Source: Chryseobacterium camelliae
Lineage (GTDB): Bacteria > Bacteroidota > Bacteroidia > Flavobacteriales > Weeksellaceae
DNA length: 64,000 nucleotides
NCBI RefSeq assembly: GCF_002770595.1
Contig: NZ_CP022986.1
Coordinates: 3,720,001 to 3,784,000 of the forward strand
Direction of reading: 5' to 3'
Made by a program: the position numbers and the translations under genes. Numbering within the stretch: the stretch's first letter is position 1; every line of letters begins with the position of its first letter. Of the stretch, positions 42,981-51,157 are shown one piece after another. Below the pieces are notes generated by a model. The model saw only the letters and a list, made by a program, of their open reading frames with translations, had not been told where the DNA came from and made no database searches.

Positions 42981-43006
42981 TTGATTTCAGGTAACCCGTA
43001 CATTTG
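42981..43006 (+). promoter_or_regulatory. Promoter of the acetyltransferase gene
   Basis: TTG at 42981-42983 and TACATTTG at 42999-43006 (15-base spacer, slightly short), 20 bases before ATG 43026. Confidence 0.5.
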
Positions 43007-43025
43007 TTGGGAAATTGAATGCACA

Positions 43026-43532
43026 ATGAATATCATATCAAAATTTACGGTAGGGTCAGAAAACGGGATGGATCTTTTTCTGGCGTTGAAAGAAGCTCAT
43101 TTAAAAGAAATGTATGAAGGCATTATTGATCCGGTTCGGCTCAATCCTTATCTTGAAGATGAGCTTGACCGGAGAAAAGCAATTAATGGGCTCAATGATC
43201 TCAGCACGCAGCTGGTCATTGTCTTTGATGATGATCAGCCTCTGGGGTACGCCATGATTGGAAAAACGTTCAGTCAGCCCGCTGTTCTGGAAGGTAGACG
43301 AGCCGTCCATCTATCATTTTTTGTTCTTCCCAATTACCGTATTCCCGAAGTATGCCATTCATTATGGCAAAAATGCCTGTCTGTGACAAAAAACCATTCC
43401 TACTGGACCGAGCTCCCCGCCAATGATGCGATGATTCCTTTCCTCGAAACTATTGATTTTACCGTCGCTGAGCAATCACAGTTAAAACCGTTTGAGGTGT
43501 CTGCCCAGGTTATGGTGTGCCAGGATATTTGA
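43026..43532 (+). CDS. GNAT-like acetyltransferase
   Basis: About 168 residues from ATG 43026. The order of elements fits a GNAT fold: an N-terminal helix (LFLALKEAHLKEMYEGII), a strand pair QLVIVFDDDQPLGYAMIGKT, the core strand RAVHLSFFVLPNYRIPEV and a helix VCHSLWQKCLSVTKNHSYW. The expected Q/RxxGxG/A acetyl-CoA loop is poor (NYRIPEV), so it may be a divergent member. It directly follows the MocR regulator with its own promoter between them, which makes it a candidate target of that regulator. Confidence 0.6.
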   Translation: MNIISKFTVGSENGMDLFLALKEAHLKEMYEGIIDPVRLNPYLEDELDRRKAINGLNDLSTQLVIVFDDDQPLGYAMIGKTFSQPAVLEGRRAVHLSFFVLPNYRIPEVCHSLWQKCLSVTKNHSYWTELPANDAMIPFLETIDFTVAEQSQLKPFEVSAQVMVCQDI

Positions 43533-43735
43533 TCATACCATCCATCCAGAAAAAAAGATGGATCAATTCCAACTAACCTGATGATGAGAATATGGTTATG
43601 AAAATAGTATATTAGATGTGCCCCGCAATTCAGGAAGCCGGTATAAATCCGGTTCTCTCTTAACGGTAAATTGATCTGAACAGAAAAGAAAGCAGGAAAC
43701 TGTACTCGAGAATCTGATGTGAAATAATAAAAAGC

Positions 43736-43762
43736 AAAGCATCCGACTATATCGGATACTTT
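43736..43762 (-). terminator. Terminator after the RidA gene
   Basis: AAAG-c-ATCCGA (43736-43746) with TCGGAT-a-CTTT (43752-43762). It lies downstream of the minus-strand gene ending at 43786. Confidence 0.6.
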
Positions 43763-43785
43763 AAAATTTTAGCAGCAAAAGCTTT

Positions 43786-44316
43786 TTACAAAGGCTTGAA
43801 CGCGATGGCATCAACCTCAACGAGCATTCCATCCAAAGCCAGTTTGGGTACCGGAATCAGTGTGCTTGCCGGAAAGGGATGGTTCTTCCATATTTTCTGC
43901 ATCTCTTCTGTCCATATTGTAAGTTTCCCCTGATCGTGATCAACAATCAGGATGGTAATTTTCAGAACGTGATCAGTCGTAAGACCTGATGCTTTCAGGA
44001 CATTGACCAGGTTTTGCAGAGCGGTTTTAACCTGAACCCGGAAATCACCCGAAAGGCTGTGCTCTGGACCTTCTCCACCACTTTGTCCGGAGATAAAGAC
44101 ATAATTCCCGTTGCCTGAAGCTGTTGCAGAGTGGGAGAAAGCAAATGACGTAGGGTCGAAAAGTCCTTCAGGGTTTTTATACTGGATCTTTGACATATTT
44201 TTTTGATTATGGTTGGTATGATGTTCAATTTTGGAACAGCCTGTCAATAATAAAATGAGGAATGGTAAGGTCAGGAAATGTTTTTTCTGGTGTGCCGTCC
44301 TTTTAAATTTAATCAT
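43786..44316 (-). CDS. RidA family lipoprotein
   Basis: About 176 residues from ATG 44316. The N-terminus MIKFKRTAHQKKHFLTLPF followed by LILLLTGCSK is a lipoprotein signal with lipobox LTGC. The mature part is a RidA/YjgF fold: NPEGLFDPTSFAFSHSATAS, YVFISGQSGG, QVKTALQNLVNVLKASGL, and PASTLIPVPKLALDGMLVEVDAIA at the end. RidA enzymes hydrolyse reactive imine/enamine intermediates; the catalytic Arg expected near the PAR(T/S) motif is replaced here (FPASTLIPV), so the deaminase activity is doubtful. It overlaps the end of the esterase gene by eight bases and is co-transcribed with it. Confidence 0.82.
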   Translation of the reverse strand: MIKFKRTAHQKKHFLTLPFLILLLTGCSKIEHHTNHNQKNMSKIQYKNPEGLFDPTSFAFSHSATASGNGNYVFISGQSGGEGPEHSLSGDFRVQVKTALQNLVNVLKASGLTTDHVLKITILIVDHDQGKLTIWTEEMQKIWKNHPFPASTLIPVPKLALDGMLVEVDAIAFKPL

Positions 44317-45100
44317 GGGTGATAAAGAATTGATTGATTTGAAGTAATTGATTGACAGCAGCCTTAGACCAGTATCCCGCATTGTGGGCGCCGGGAGCCT
44401 CCTCATAGATATGAGGGATTTTCAACCGCATCAATTGCTCATGGAATTTTCTGTTTTGGGCAATCAAAGGATCGTCGGTTCCGCAGCTGATCAGGATCTT
44501 CTGTCGGCTGTTTTTAAATTTATTTATCTGTGAAATAGCCGTATATGGAGCCCATTTTTCAGGATTTTCTCCTAACAATTTAGGAATACCGTATTCTTTT
44601 CCAAAGGGAACGAAATCTATCACACCACATAAGCTCCCGATGGCCGTAAAAGTTTTCTGATGCCTTGCGCCAATGTACAGAGCGCCGTGTCCGCCCATGC
44701 TCCAGCCCATCAGAGCGGTTTTCGACTGGTCAGACGGGTAGTTTTTCTGAATGAAGCCGGTCAGTTCCTCAGCGATAAATGTTTCATATTGTAAATGCGG
44801 ACTGTTTATATACCAGCTGTCATACTGCCCGTCCGGTAACACAAATATCATCTGCATTGCTTCGCTGAGGGTAGACAACGACGGAATATCCTTGGTTAAT
44901 GTTCTTTTAGGATAGCCACTGTAGCCATGCAGTATGTATACTGTTGGCAGTTTCTTATCCGTACTTTCGGATGGATGGATCACAAGCGTTTTAATTTCCC
45001 TGTCCATAGAGGCACTGTAAATACTCACTGAATCTACTTTCTGGGAAAACATGTTGGTTCCGATGCAGATGACGACTAATGCAAATAATGATTTGACCAT
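44309..45100 (-). CDS. Secreted esterase (S-formylglutathione-hydrolase-like)
   Basis: A 263-residue exported alpha/beta hydrolase. It has a signal peptide (MVKSLFALVVICIGTNMFSQ), an oxyanion segment VYILHGYSGYP, the nucleophile Ser in LMGWSMGGHGALYIGARH (about residue 141), Asp in CGTDDPLI and the His in PGAHNAGYWSK. This layout is that of the esterase D / PutEst family, which includes acyl esterases and feruloyl-type enzymes. Substrate unknown. The RidA lipoprotein gene overlaps its 3' end, and a divergent Crp/Fnr regulator gene lies 135 bases upstream, a likely regulator of the pair. Confidence 0.88.
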   Translation of the reverse strand: MVKSLFALVVICIGTNMFSQKVDSVSIYSASMDREIKTLVIHPSESTDKKLPTVYILHGYSGYPKRTLTKDIPSLSTLSEAMQMIFVLPDGQYDSWYINSPHLQYETFIAEELTGFIQKNYPSDQSKTALMGWSMGGHGALYIGARHQKTFTAIGSLCGVIDFVPFGKEYGIPKLLGENPEKWAPYTAISQINKFKNSRQKILISCGTDDPLIAQNRKFHEQLMRLKIPHIYEEAPGAHNAGYWSKAAVNQLLQINQFFITHD

Positions 45101-45235
45101 TGTAATTGATTTTTATAAAGACAAAGTTAGATGCCGGGATGCTCAAAATTCTTTACATATGTTGAGGGAATACAGAAGAGTTCAGGTATTTGAAATCCGT
45201 ATGGCTATAAATCTGTTTTGTTTTATCTTTATGCG

Positions 45236-45805
45236 ATGACAGCATTTTGGGAATTTATAAGCCGTTATTCCTTCCTCTCCGAGGAATCAAAGACAGCGTG
45301 GTCGGCATTTTTGAAACCCTCTAAAATAGTAAAGGGAGTTATCCTGTTGGAACAGAATGTTGTTCCGAAGGATATCTCTTTTGTAAGGAGCGGGCTGCTT
45401 TCGTATTACTATCTTAATGAAAAAGGGGAAAAAATAATTAAAAAGTTTTTCCCCGAAAACTCACTGGTCGCTTCCACCAGTGCTTTATTAAAACAGGAAC
45501 CTGGCTTTTTTGCTGTTGAGGCCCTGGAAAATACCGAGCTGATCAGTTATTCATTTAGTGATTTCAGGAACCTGACCAAACAATATGCTGATATCGCAGA
45601 TTTCTATATTACCTACCTGGAACGTCACTGGGTCATTGAAAAAGAGTTTGACGAGATTACTCTTAAATCAGCTGCCGCCAGGCAACGGTATTTGGAGTTT
45701 GAAAATAATTATCCTCAGTTGATCTCCCGCTTAAAGCTTCATCAGATAGCTTCCTATCTGGCCATTACGCCTACGCAGCTCAGCAGGATCCGAGCTGAAC
45801 TTTAA
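45236..45805 (+). CDS. Crp/Fnr family regulator, divergent to the esterase
   Basis: About 189 residues from ATG 45236 (an in-frame TTG at 45218 is less likely). The N-terminal part is a cyclic-nucleotide-binding-like beta roll (KPSKIVKGVILLEQNVVPKD, FVRSGLLSYYYLNEKGEKII, FFPENSLVAS). The C-terminus is a short winged helix with HQIASYLAITPTQLSRIRAE, where the QLSRIR recognition helix is typical of the flavobacterial Crp subfamily. No cAMP-binding residues are evident. It is divergent to the esterase/RidA operon and probably controls it. Confidence 0.88.
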   Translation: MTAFWEFISRYSFLSEESKTAWSAFLKPSKIVKGVILLEQNVVPKDISFVRSGLLSYYYLNEKGEKIIKKFFPENSLVASTSALLKQEPGFFAVEALENTELISYSFSDFRNLTKQYADIADFYITYLERHWVIEKEFDEITLKSAAARQRYLEFENNYPQLISRLKLHQIASYLAITPTQLSRIRAEL

Positions 45806-45899
45806 AGTTAAACCTCAGACTCAGCATAGGGTTAATGCAGGGAAATAATCTGCATGATCTGCTCATCTGCAAGTTAAAGAATGGTTGTGTTATCGGATA

Positions 45900-46110
45900 T
45901 GGAGTTGGAGAGTAAGAGAGTAAGAGAGTCGGAGAGTGGGAGGGTTTGAGGGTTTGAGTGGGGTATAACCACAATAGTTACAACAGTTTTTTTGACACGT
46001 AAGAATTTTTGAAGCTGATAGCTTTGGAAAGAGGAAGACCACAGAAGCTTCTAAAAATCTACGATTTTTATAATTCGTGAAAGAAATCTGCTAAATCCGC
46101 CCATCTGCGA
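45900..46110. repeat. GAGAGT tract plus one ~146-bp repeat unit
   Basis: 45900-45962 is a purine-rich tract (GAGAGTAAGAGAGTAAGAGA then GAGTCGGAGAGTGGGAGGG). It is followed without a break by one repeat unit: ACCACAATAGTTACAAC, TTTTTTTGACACGTAAGAAT, GCTTTGGAAAGAGGAAG, CTAAAAATCTACGATTTTTA (CTACG at 46059) and GAAATCTGCTAAATC. The gap 45806-46289 holds no gene I can support. Confidence 0.8.
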
Positions 46111-46262
46111 GCATTTATAGCTCACGGCATGGTTTATTTAAGATAAACTAACACAATAGATGATTGGATAGAACCAGGCAAATTAACCATTCTCCATCTC
46201 CTGCACTGATCGACATTAAAAAAAATTAATTTCACACTCATACCATCTTAATAAGGTCATGA

Positions 46263-46270
46263 TACATTTG
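46263..46270 (+). promoter_or_regulatory. -7 box of the FPPH/two-component operon
   Basis: TACATTTG, about 44 bases before ATG 46314. Confidence 0.45.
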
Positions 46271-46313
46271 CTATAGAAAAACAATCAGAATGTATAATGT
46301 AAATTTTAATAAG

Positions 46314-47027
46314 ATGAACAACACTGTTTTAAACCAAGGGAAAAAAATAGCCGCAGTCGTATTTTTAATGACTGCCGCAGTCGTAAACGCTCAGGTTCAG
46401 CCTCCGGTTCCCCCGAAAGAACCACGTCCGGGAATGGAAAGACCGGGGCCGGGACCGCGTCCGGAGGAGGTGAGAGAAATCACAACGCTTTCCGGAACTG
46501 TTTCCAAAATGGTTACCAATGATGATTTTGTCTATGACGGATTCTATCTGAACAGCAACGGAGGCCAGGTTCTCGTGAAGTTCCCGCCACATTTGGGAAA
46601 CCAGATCACGGCATTAACCAAACAGGGTAGCCAGATCAGCCTCAAAGGGGTCGCAGATGTTGCTCCTAACGGCGAAAAATCGTTCCGCATGAACAGCATA
46701 ACGGCCAATGGGAAAACCATTGAAGATACACCGCCGGCCGTTCCGCAGACGCCGCCTCAGGAGGTCTCTGTAACGGAAAGCGGAACGATCACCGATCTTC
46801 AGAAAAATAAGGAAGGCGATGGCGTGGTAGGGATCTTTGTGGATAATACCCTGCTCAAAATGCCGCCGCACATCTATCGGCAGCTGGGGCAGGCTTTAGT
46901 AAAAGGAGCGAAAATCTCCTTCACCGGATTTAAAAAGCCGGACAATTCCGGTGAAGTGGCAGAGCGGAAATTCAACATCGTGCGTGCAAGGACGATCAGC
47001 GTCAACGGGAAGGAATATGCCCTGTAA
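46314..47027 (+). CDS. Secreted protein with two OB-like FPPH-motif domains (A)
   Basis: About 237 residues from ATG 46314 (a second ATG at 46290 is possible). Signal peptide ends TAAVVNAQ; next comes a Pro-rich linker (PPVPPKEPRPG). It then has two similar domains. Domain 1: TTLSGTVSKMVTNDDFVYDG, VLVKFPPHLGNQITALTKQG and ISLKGVA. Domain 2: SGTITDLQKNKEGDGVVGIF, LLKMPPHIYRQLGQALVKG and ISFTGFK. The repeated pattern (K)(F/M)PPHhxxQ...hxxGxxIxhxG suggests an OB-like barrel. I do not know a named function. It is first in a four-gene unit with a lipoprotein paralog, an OmpR-type regulator and a kinase. Confidence 0.65.
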   Translation: MNNTVLNQGKKIAAVVFLMTAAVVNAQVQPPVPPKEPRPGMERPGPGPRPEEVREITTLSGTVSKMVTNDDFVYDGFYLNSNGGQVLVKFPPHLGNQITALTKQGSQISLKGVADVAPNGEKSFRMNSITANGKTIEDTPPAVPQTPPQEVSVTESGTITDLQKNKEGDGVVGIFVDNTLLKMPPHIYRQLGQALVKGAKISFTGFKKPDNSGEVAERKFNIVRARTISVNGKEYAL

Positions 47028-47048
47028 AATCTAACTGAATCAACAGTA

Positions 47049-47086
47049 AAAACCTGATCAGATTTTCGTAATTTGCTCAGGTTTTT
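47049..47086 (+). terminator. Hairpin between the two FPPH genes
   Basis: AAAACCTGA (47049-47057) and TCAGGTTTT (47077-47085), with a 19-base loop and five T residues. It could be a terminator or attenuator, leaving the downstream genes partly uncoupled from gene A. Confidence 0.5.
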
Positions 47087-47098
47087 CATTATCATACA

Positions 47099-47764
47099 AT
47101 GGTTTTTAAACAAACAACATATCATCTATCGAAAATAATATTTATTTTTTTTGCGGTCTGCTGTCTTGGCGGCTGTGAGAAAAAACCGCCGTTACCGCCG
47201 CCCGTTCCGCCTCTGGAAATTGAAAAGCCGGTGCAGCTGGATGGCCAAGTGATACGATACAAAACCACTCCTGAAGGCAATATTGATCAAATGATCCTGG
47301 ATCAGGGTAACCAGCAATCCGATATCCATTTTCCGCCCCATCTGGCCAGGCAGATCCTGGAGATTGCACAACCCGGTGCTTCCATCCATCTGAAAGTGTC
47401 CCGGAGAGACCGCGGTTATGAGCTGATCTCCGTTTCTTCGGAAGACGGTAACAACAGGTTTGACATACAGGGCATATTACCGCCAAAACCCAGCCCGGGA
47501 AAGGAAATTAGGATTAAAGGAGCGGTTTCCGAATTCATCAGGAACCGCCGGAATGAAACCACCGGATTTGTGGTCGGAAAGAAAACGGTAATGCTGAATC
47601 CTGAAGAAAGCAGGATATTAGCACCATTATTGATCAAGGCTACCCAGGTGGAAGTAACTGCTATGGAACGGGATGCAAACGATGGGACCATCAATACCCT
47701 CCGGTTTCCGCCGGTGAAGATGAAGGAGATTACCATTGACAGTATTGTCTATAAAATACGCTGA
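47099..47764 (+). CDS. Lipoprotein with two OB-like FPPH-motif domains (B)
   Basis: A 221-residue lipoprotein (IIFIFFAVCCLGGCEKKP: lipobox LGGC), followed by a Pro-rich linker (PLPPPVPPLEIEKP). It has the same two-domain plan as the product of 46314: VQLDGQVIRYKTTPEGNIDQ, then IHFPPHLARQILEIAQPGAS, and a second, weaker copy, RIKGAVSEFIRNRRNETTGF, MLNPEESRILAPLLIKATQV. The first domain keeps the FPPHL motif; the second has lost it. Two bases separate its stop from the response regulator start, so it is part of that transcript. It may be a periplasmic accessory or sensor for the kinase. Confidence 0.7.
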   Translation: MVFKQTTYHLSKIIFIFFAVCCLGGCEKKPPLPPPVPPLEIEKPVQLDGQVIRYKTTPEGNIDQMILDQGNQQSDIHFPPHLARQILEIAQPGASIHLKVSRRDRGYELISVSSEDGNNRFDIQGILPPKPSPGKEIRIKGAVSEFIRNRRNETTGFVVGKKTVMLNPEESRILAPLLIKATQVEVTAMERDANDGTINTLRFPPVKMKEITIDSIVYKIR

Positions 47765-47766
47765 CT

Positions 47767-48444
47767 ATGAGGATACTGATTGCTGAAGACGAAAAAAAAC
47801 TGGCCGGTTTTATACAGCAGGGCCTGTCACAGGCAGGCTACCAGACGGAGGTCTGCAATGACGGCTCGGAAGCCCTGGAAACGGCCGTAAAAAATGATTT
47901 TGACCTGATCCTCCTGGATCTGATGCTGCCAGGGATCAACGGTTTTGATTTCCTGAAGAACCTGCGGGCTTTCGGAGTGGAAACGCCGGTGATCATCATC
48001 AGTGCCATTGCAGATTCCAGACAGGTGGTGCAGGGGCTGGACCTGGGTGCCGCGGATTACATCAGGAAACCTTTTGAATGGGAAGAACTGCTGGCCAGGA
48101 TCCGTACGGTAAGCCGATTTTCCGGCTCGAACGGACAGCAGAAAATAAAAATTGAGGACTTGGAAATCGATATTCCTTCCCGGAAAGTGAAAAGAGGGGA
48201 TACCGAAATTGAGCTGACTTCCAAAGAATTTGTCCTGCTGGAATACCTGGTCCGGAATGCCAATCTCGTCCTCACCAAAAACCAGCTGCTGGAAAATGCC
48301 TGGAATATGAACTTCGATCCGGAAAGCAATATTGTGGAGGTCTATATGCATCAGCTCAGGAAAAAGATCGACAAAGGCTTTGATAAACAGCTGATCAAAA
48401 CCGTAATCGGAGCCGGCTACATGCTGAAAGGCGAAAAACCATAA
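47767..48444 (+). CDS. OmpR-type response regulator
   Basis: A 225-residue response regulator. The receiver starts MRILIAEDEKKLAGFIQQGL, has the phospho-acceptor Asp in DFDLILLDLMLPGING (about residue 51), and the conserved Thr/Ser position is IIISAIADS and the Lys is YIRKPFEWEELLARIR. The C-terminal winged helix reads IELTSKEFVLLEYLVRNANL and NIVEVYMHQLRKKIDKGF. It is two bases after the lipoprotein gene and three bases before the kinase gene. The closest general resemblance is to CusR/PcoR-like regulators of metal or envelope stress, but that does not identify the signal. Confidence 0.92.
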   Translation: MRILIAEDEKKLAGFIQQGLSQAGYQTEVCNDGSEALETAVKNDFDLILLDLMLPGINGFDFLKNLRAFGVETPVIIISAIADSRQVVQGLDLGAADYIRKPFEWEELLARIRTVSRFSGSNGQQKIKIEDLEIDIPSRKVKRGDTEIELTSKEFVLLEYLVRNANLVLTKNQLLENAWNMNFDPESNIVEVYMHQLRKKIDKGFDKQLIKTVIGAGYMLKGEKP

Positions 48445-48447
48445 CCC

Positions 48448-49746
48448 ATGAAAAACCGGCCGACATCTTTCTTTTATCAGAGCCTGCGGTTCCGTTTCGG
48501 GTTGCTGTTCAATTCGCTGCTCTTCCTGTGCGTCAGCATCATCGTCTACTCACTGTATGATAATGCCAAAACAGAACTGGACCGCAGTTTCTCGCTCCAG
48601 CTGTCGTCTGCGGCCAATACGGTGCTTCAGAAAACCGACATCAATCCCATTGCTGTTCCGTTGCCCAAAAACGGGGAGTTTTTCAGGATCACTTATGATA
48701 ATAAGGTAAAGAAAACCCAGCTGATCAATACCCTTCCGGAAGATGTCGCAGATAAAGAAAAATGGAGGATGGTTTCTTTAAAAAAATACCCCGAAAACGG
48801 CGGCAGTATATCGGTGGATTTTGCCCTGTCGGCAGAGAACTACCATTCTGCGGTCCGGAAACTGAGGCGGTTGCTGTACATCTATCTTCCGGTTGCGTTT
48901 CTGGTATCTTTCTTAGGCGGTTACCTGCTGTCCGGATTTTTCCTGAGGCCGCTCCGCCGGATTATCCATAACGCCAGCAAGGTGGACCTGGAACACATTA
49001 CCCTGCTGTCCAAGCCACAGGCCCGGGACGAATTTTACCATCTTACCGATGCACTGAACCGGATGCTGATGCGGATCGATGAGCAGGTGAAACAGCAGGC
49101 AGCTTTCTTCACCACGGCTTCCCACGAACTGCGGACACCCATCAGCAACATGCTTACAGAGCTCCAGATCTTCAACCGTGCTTCCCTGGATTCAGATACC
49201 CGGAAGTTACTCGATAATCAGGAGCAGGAAGTGAAACGCATGAAGGCCCTGGTGGATAATTTCCTCTGGATGAGCCAGATCGAATCCGGGAACCTGCGGA
49301 CGAACAGGTCTGAAATCGACCTCGCAGAATTAGTGCTGGAAATTTCAGAAGGTTTTGCGAAACAGATGGCCATCAACGGCCAGCGGTTCAGGATTGAATT
49401 TTCACCGGTGGATGGTGACTTTACCATATCAGCAGATAAAAACCAGGTGGAAGTGATCATTAAAAACCTGATTTCGAATTCTGTAAAATATATCAAAGGT
49501 GATCCCATCATTGATATTCGGGTCTTCCAGGATAAGAAGAAAGGCATCATGATTTCCAATCCCATCAGCCGGAACATAGAAGATCCCGAAAAGCTGAAAG
49601 GCCAGTTCCTGCGGGATACCTTTCATAAAGACGGTTTCGGCCTCGGCCTTTGGATCTCCGATATCCTGAGCGGGAAAAATAAGGCAAAGCTTTCGCTCGG
49701 TTCTGTGGATCAGAGGTTTTGTGCAACAGTGGAGTTTGATGAATGA
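48448..49746 (+). CDS. Sensor histidine kinase (HAMP, HisKA, HATPase)
   Basis: A 432-residue membrane kinase. It has two membrane spans (FGLLFNSLLFLCVSIIVYSL and LLYIYLPVAFLVSFLGGYLL) flanking a periplasmic region of about 100 residues, a HAMP domain (LRPLRRIIHNASKVDLEHI), the His box FTTASHELRTPISNMLTELQ (His at about 226), the N box VIIKNLISNSVKYIKG and a G box DGFGLGLWISDIL. This resembles CusS-type kinases. It pairs with the preceding regulator three bases upstream. The small periplasmic domain and the two secreted FPPH proteins in the same unit suggest a multi-part envelope sensor. Confidence 0.92.
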   Translation: MKNRPTSFFYQSLRFRFGLLFNSLLFLCVSIIVYSLYDNAKTELDRSFSLQLSSAANTVLQKTDINPIAVPLPKNGEFFRITYDNKVKKTQLINTLPEDVADKEKWRMVSLKKYPENGGSISVDFALSAENYHSAVRKLRRLLYIYLPVAFLVSFLGGYLLSGFFLRPLRRIIHNASKVDLEHITLLSKPQARDEFYHLTDALNRMLMRIDEQVKQQAAFFTTASHELRTPISNMLTELQIFNRASLDSDTRKLLDNQEQEVKRMKALVDNFLWMSQIESGNLRTNRSEIDLAELVLEISEGFAKQMAINGQRFRIEFSPVDGDFTISADKNQVEVIIKNLISNSVKYIKGDPIIDIRVFQDKKKGIMISNPISRNIEDPEKLKGQFLRDTFHKDGFGLGLWISDILSGKNKAKLSLGSVDQRFCATVEFDE

Positions 49747-49796
49747 TAGTGGATATAAAATCCAGAGTAATGATAAAAAACAACCACACAGAAAGA

Positions 49797-49820
49797 GCCC
49801 GGTAAGAATACCGGGCCCCG
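49797..49820. terminator. Terminator between convergent transcripts
   Basis: Eight-bp stem GCCCGGTA (49797-49804) with TACCGGGC (49809-49816) and an AGAA loop. Confidence 0.65.
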
Positions 49821-49891
49821 TACAAAATACTTAACTAAATAAAAAGTCCAATTTTTTGAGGCATTGGTGTAGAAACCACCTCTTATACATT

Positions 49892-51109
49892 TTAATGTAC
49901 AGTTTCCTCAATGCCAATCTGACCCAGCAGCTTTTGTTTGATGTTGCACACGCTTGTTGGGTCAAGTCCTGCTGTAACGGCGTTGAGGAAGTCAATTACA
50001 CCAATTTCTTCGAAATAAGCATTGATATGCTGGTATAAAATCTGACCGACAAAATTACATGCTGCCAGTGAATTTGGAGTTGATGAGCAGGTGCTGTCGG
50101 GACAGTCATCTTTGATCATCGGGCCATTTTTGGGTAAGGCTGTCTGAAAGGTGCCGGCAAATTGCCCCAGTCTGTCAGGGTCAGAACAGGTGTAGGGATT
50201 AACCAGTCCGTTTAAGGATAACAGAGTTGTATTAAGTAAAGTTAAAATATCTTTAACTGCTGCGGGCGTATCTAGTTGATCACCATAAATGGTATCAATA
50301 TACGGCTTAAAACCTTTTGACCATACCTGAGGAACGATGTCCAGGCTATTCCATATTTTACAGTTGAACTGCTGCCATTTCACGGCAGGTGCAACAGCTT
50401 GTGGCGGGAAAGTGGTGTGCAGGTAATCCACATAATCGCTGTTGCCTACATCCGGGCCTGCAAGGGCGTAGGTTCTTGTTGTCCAGTTTTGGCTTGTAGC
50501 CTGCGCAGGTATTTTGGAAAAGGAAGTATGGGCACCAAAAAGGATAAGTGCCAGTGCCGGTGATAATGCTCCTCCCAGGCTGTGTCCGGCCACCGTGATA
50601 ATGGCGTTCGGGTCATTGAGTGTGGCGAAGTAGTCTGTAATCGAATTACCGGAGTTCAGGCCAAGCAAAAGTCCGATACCCTTTAAGGTACCATGAGAAA
50701 TTTTGATGGTATTGGGCTCCGAACTATAAGGCCAGTCTGCAATTTTGCCGCCCAACAAATCTTCATCCATTTGATCAAAGACAGATGTTGTTTTAGTACC
50801 CGCAACAGATACCACATATTCGTTGGCACCCGCAACGGTCTGGCTGGGATACTTGAACACGAGCATCGTATTCGTGGCCGTTGCAACGCCGTTCTTGATA
50901 TCCTTAGGTTCTACTACAACATAAGGTCCCCAGGCTACGGTAACATCTACCGGAAAATCAGCTGCAGCGATAATTTTGGGCAGTTCTTTGTCAAAGCTGG
51001 TCTGGATGGCCTGTGCAGCCGAAACCGGATCAGTAACATCTTTCTGCTGAGGGGCGAAATTCGAGATCATGGACATGATGAAGGTCATCTGATAATCATT
51101 GTAAGTCAT
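49892..51109 (-). CDS. Lipase class 3 family protein
   Basis: A 405-residue alpha/beta hydrolase. The nucleophile Ser is in ITVAGHSLGGALSPALALI (about residue 176), and the following Asp and His fit the catalytic triad of class 3 lipases (GPDVGNSDYVDY, then IVPQVWSKG). There is no signal peptide, so it may be cytoplasmic or use an unusual route. It lies 48 bases after the amidohydrolase gene on the same strand and is probably transcribed with it. The C-terminus has several Cys (DDCPDSTCSS, AACNFVGQ), which is odd for a cytoplasmic protein. Confidence 0.8.
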   Translation of the reverse strand: MTYNDYQMTFIMSMISNFAPQQKDVTDPVSAAQAIQTSFDKELPKIIAAADFPVDVTVAWGPYVVVEPKDIKNGVATATNTMLVFKYPSQTVAGANEYVVSVAGTKTTSVFDQMDEDLLGGKIADWPYSSEPNTIKISHGTLKGIGLLLGLNSGNSITDYFATLNDPNAIITVAGHSLGGALSPALALILFGAHTSFSKIPAQATSQNWTTRTYALAGPDVGNSDYVDYLHTTFPPQAVAPAVKWQQFNCKIWNSLDIVPQVWSKGFKPYIDTIYGDQLDTPAAVKDILTLLNTTLLSLNGLVNPYTCSDPDRLGQFAGTFQTALPKNGPMIKDDCPDSTCSSTPNSLAACNFVGQILYQHINAYFEEIGVIDFLNAVTAGLDPTSVCNIKQKLLGQIGIEETVH

Positions 51110-51157
51110 GTGGTTATAGTTTTTATGTTAAAAATTAATAATGTACGAATGGAATCT

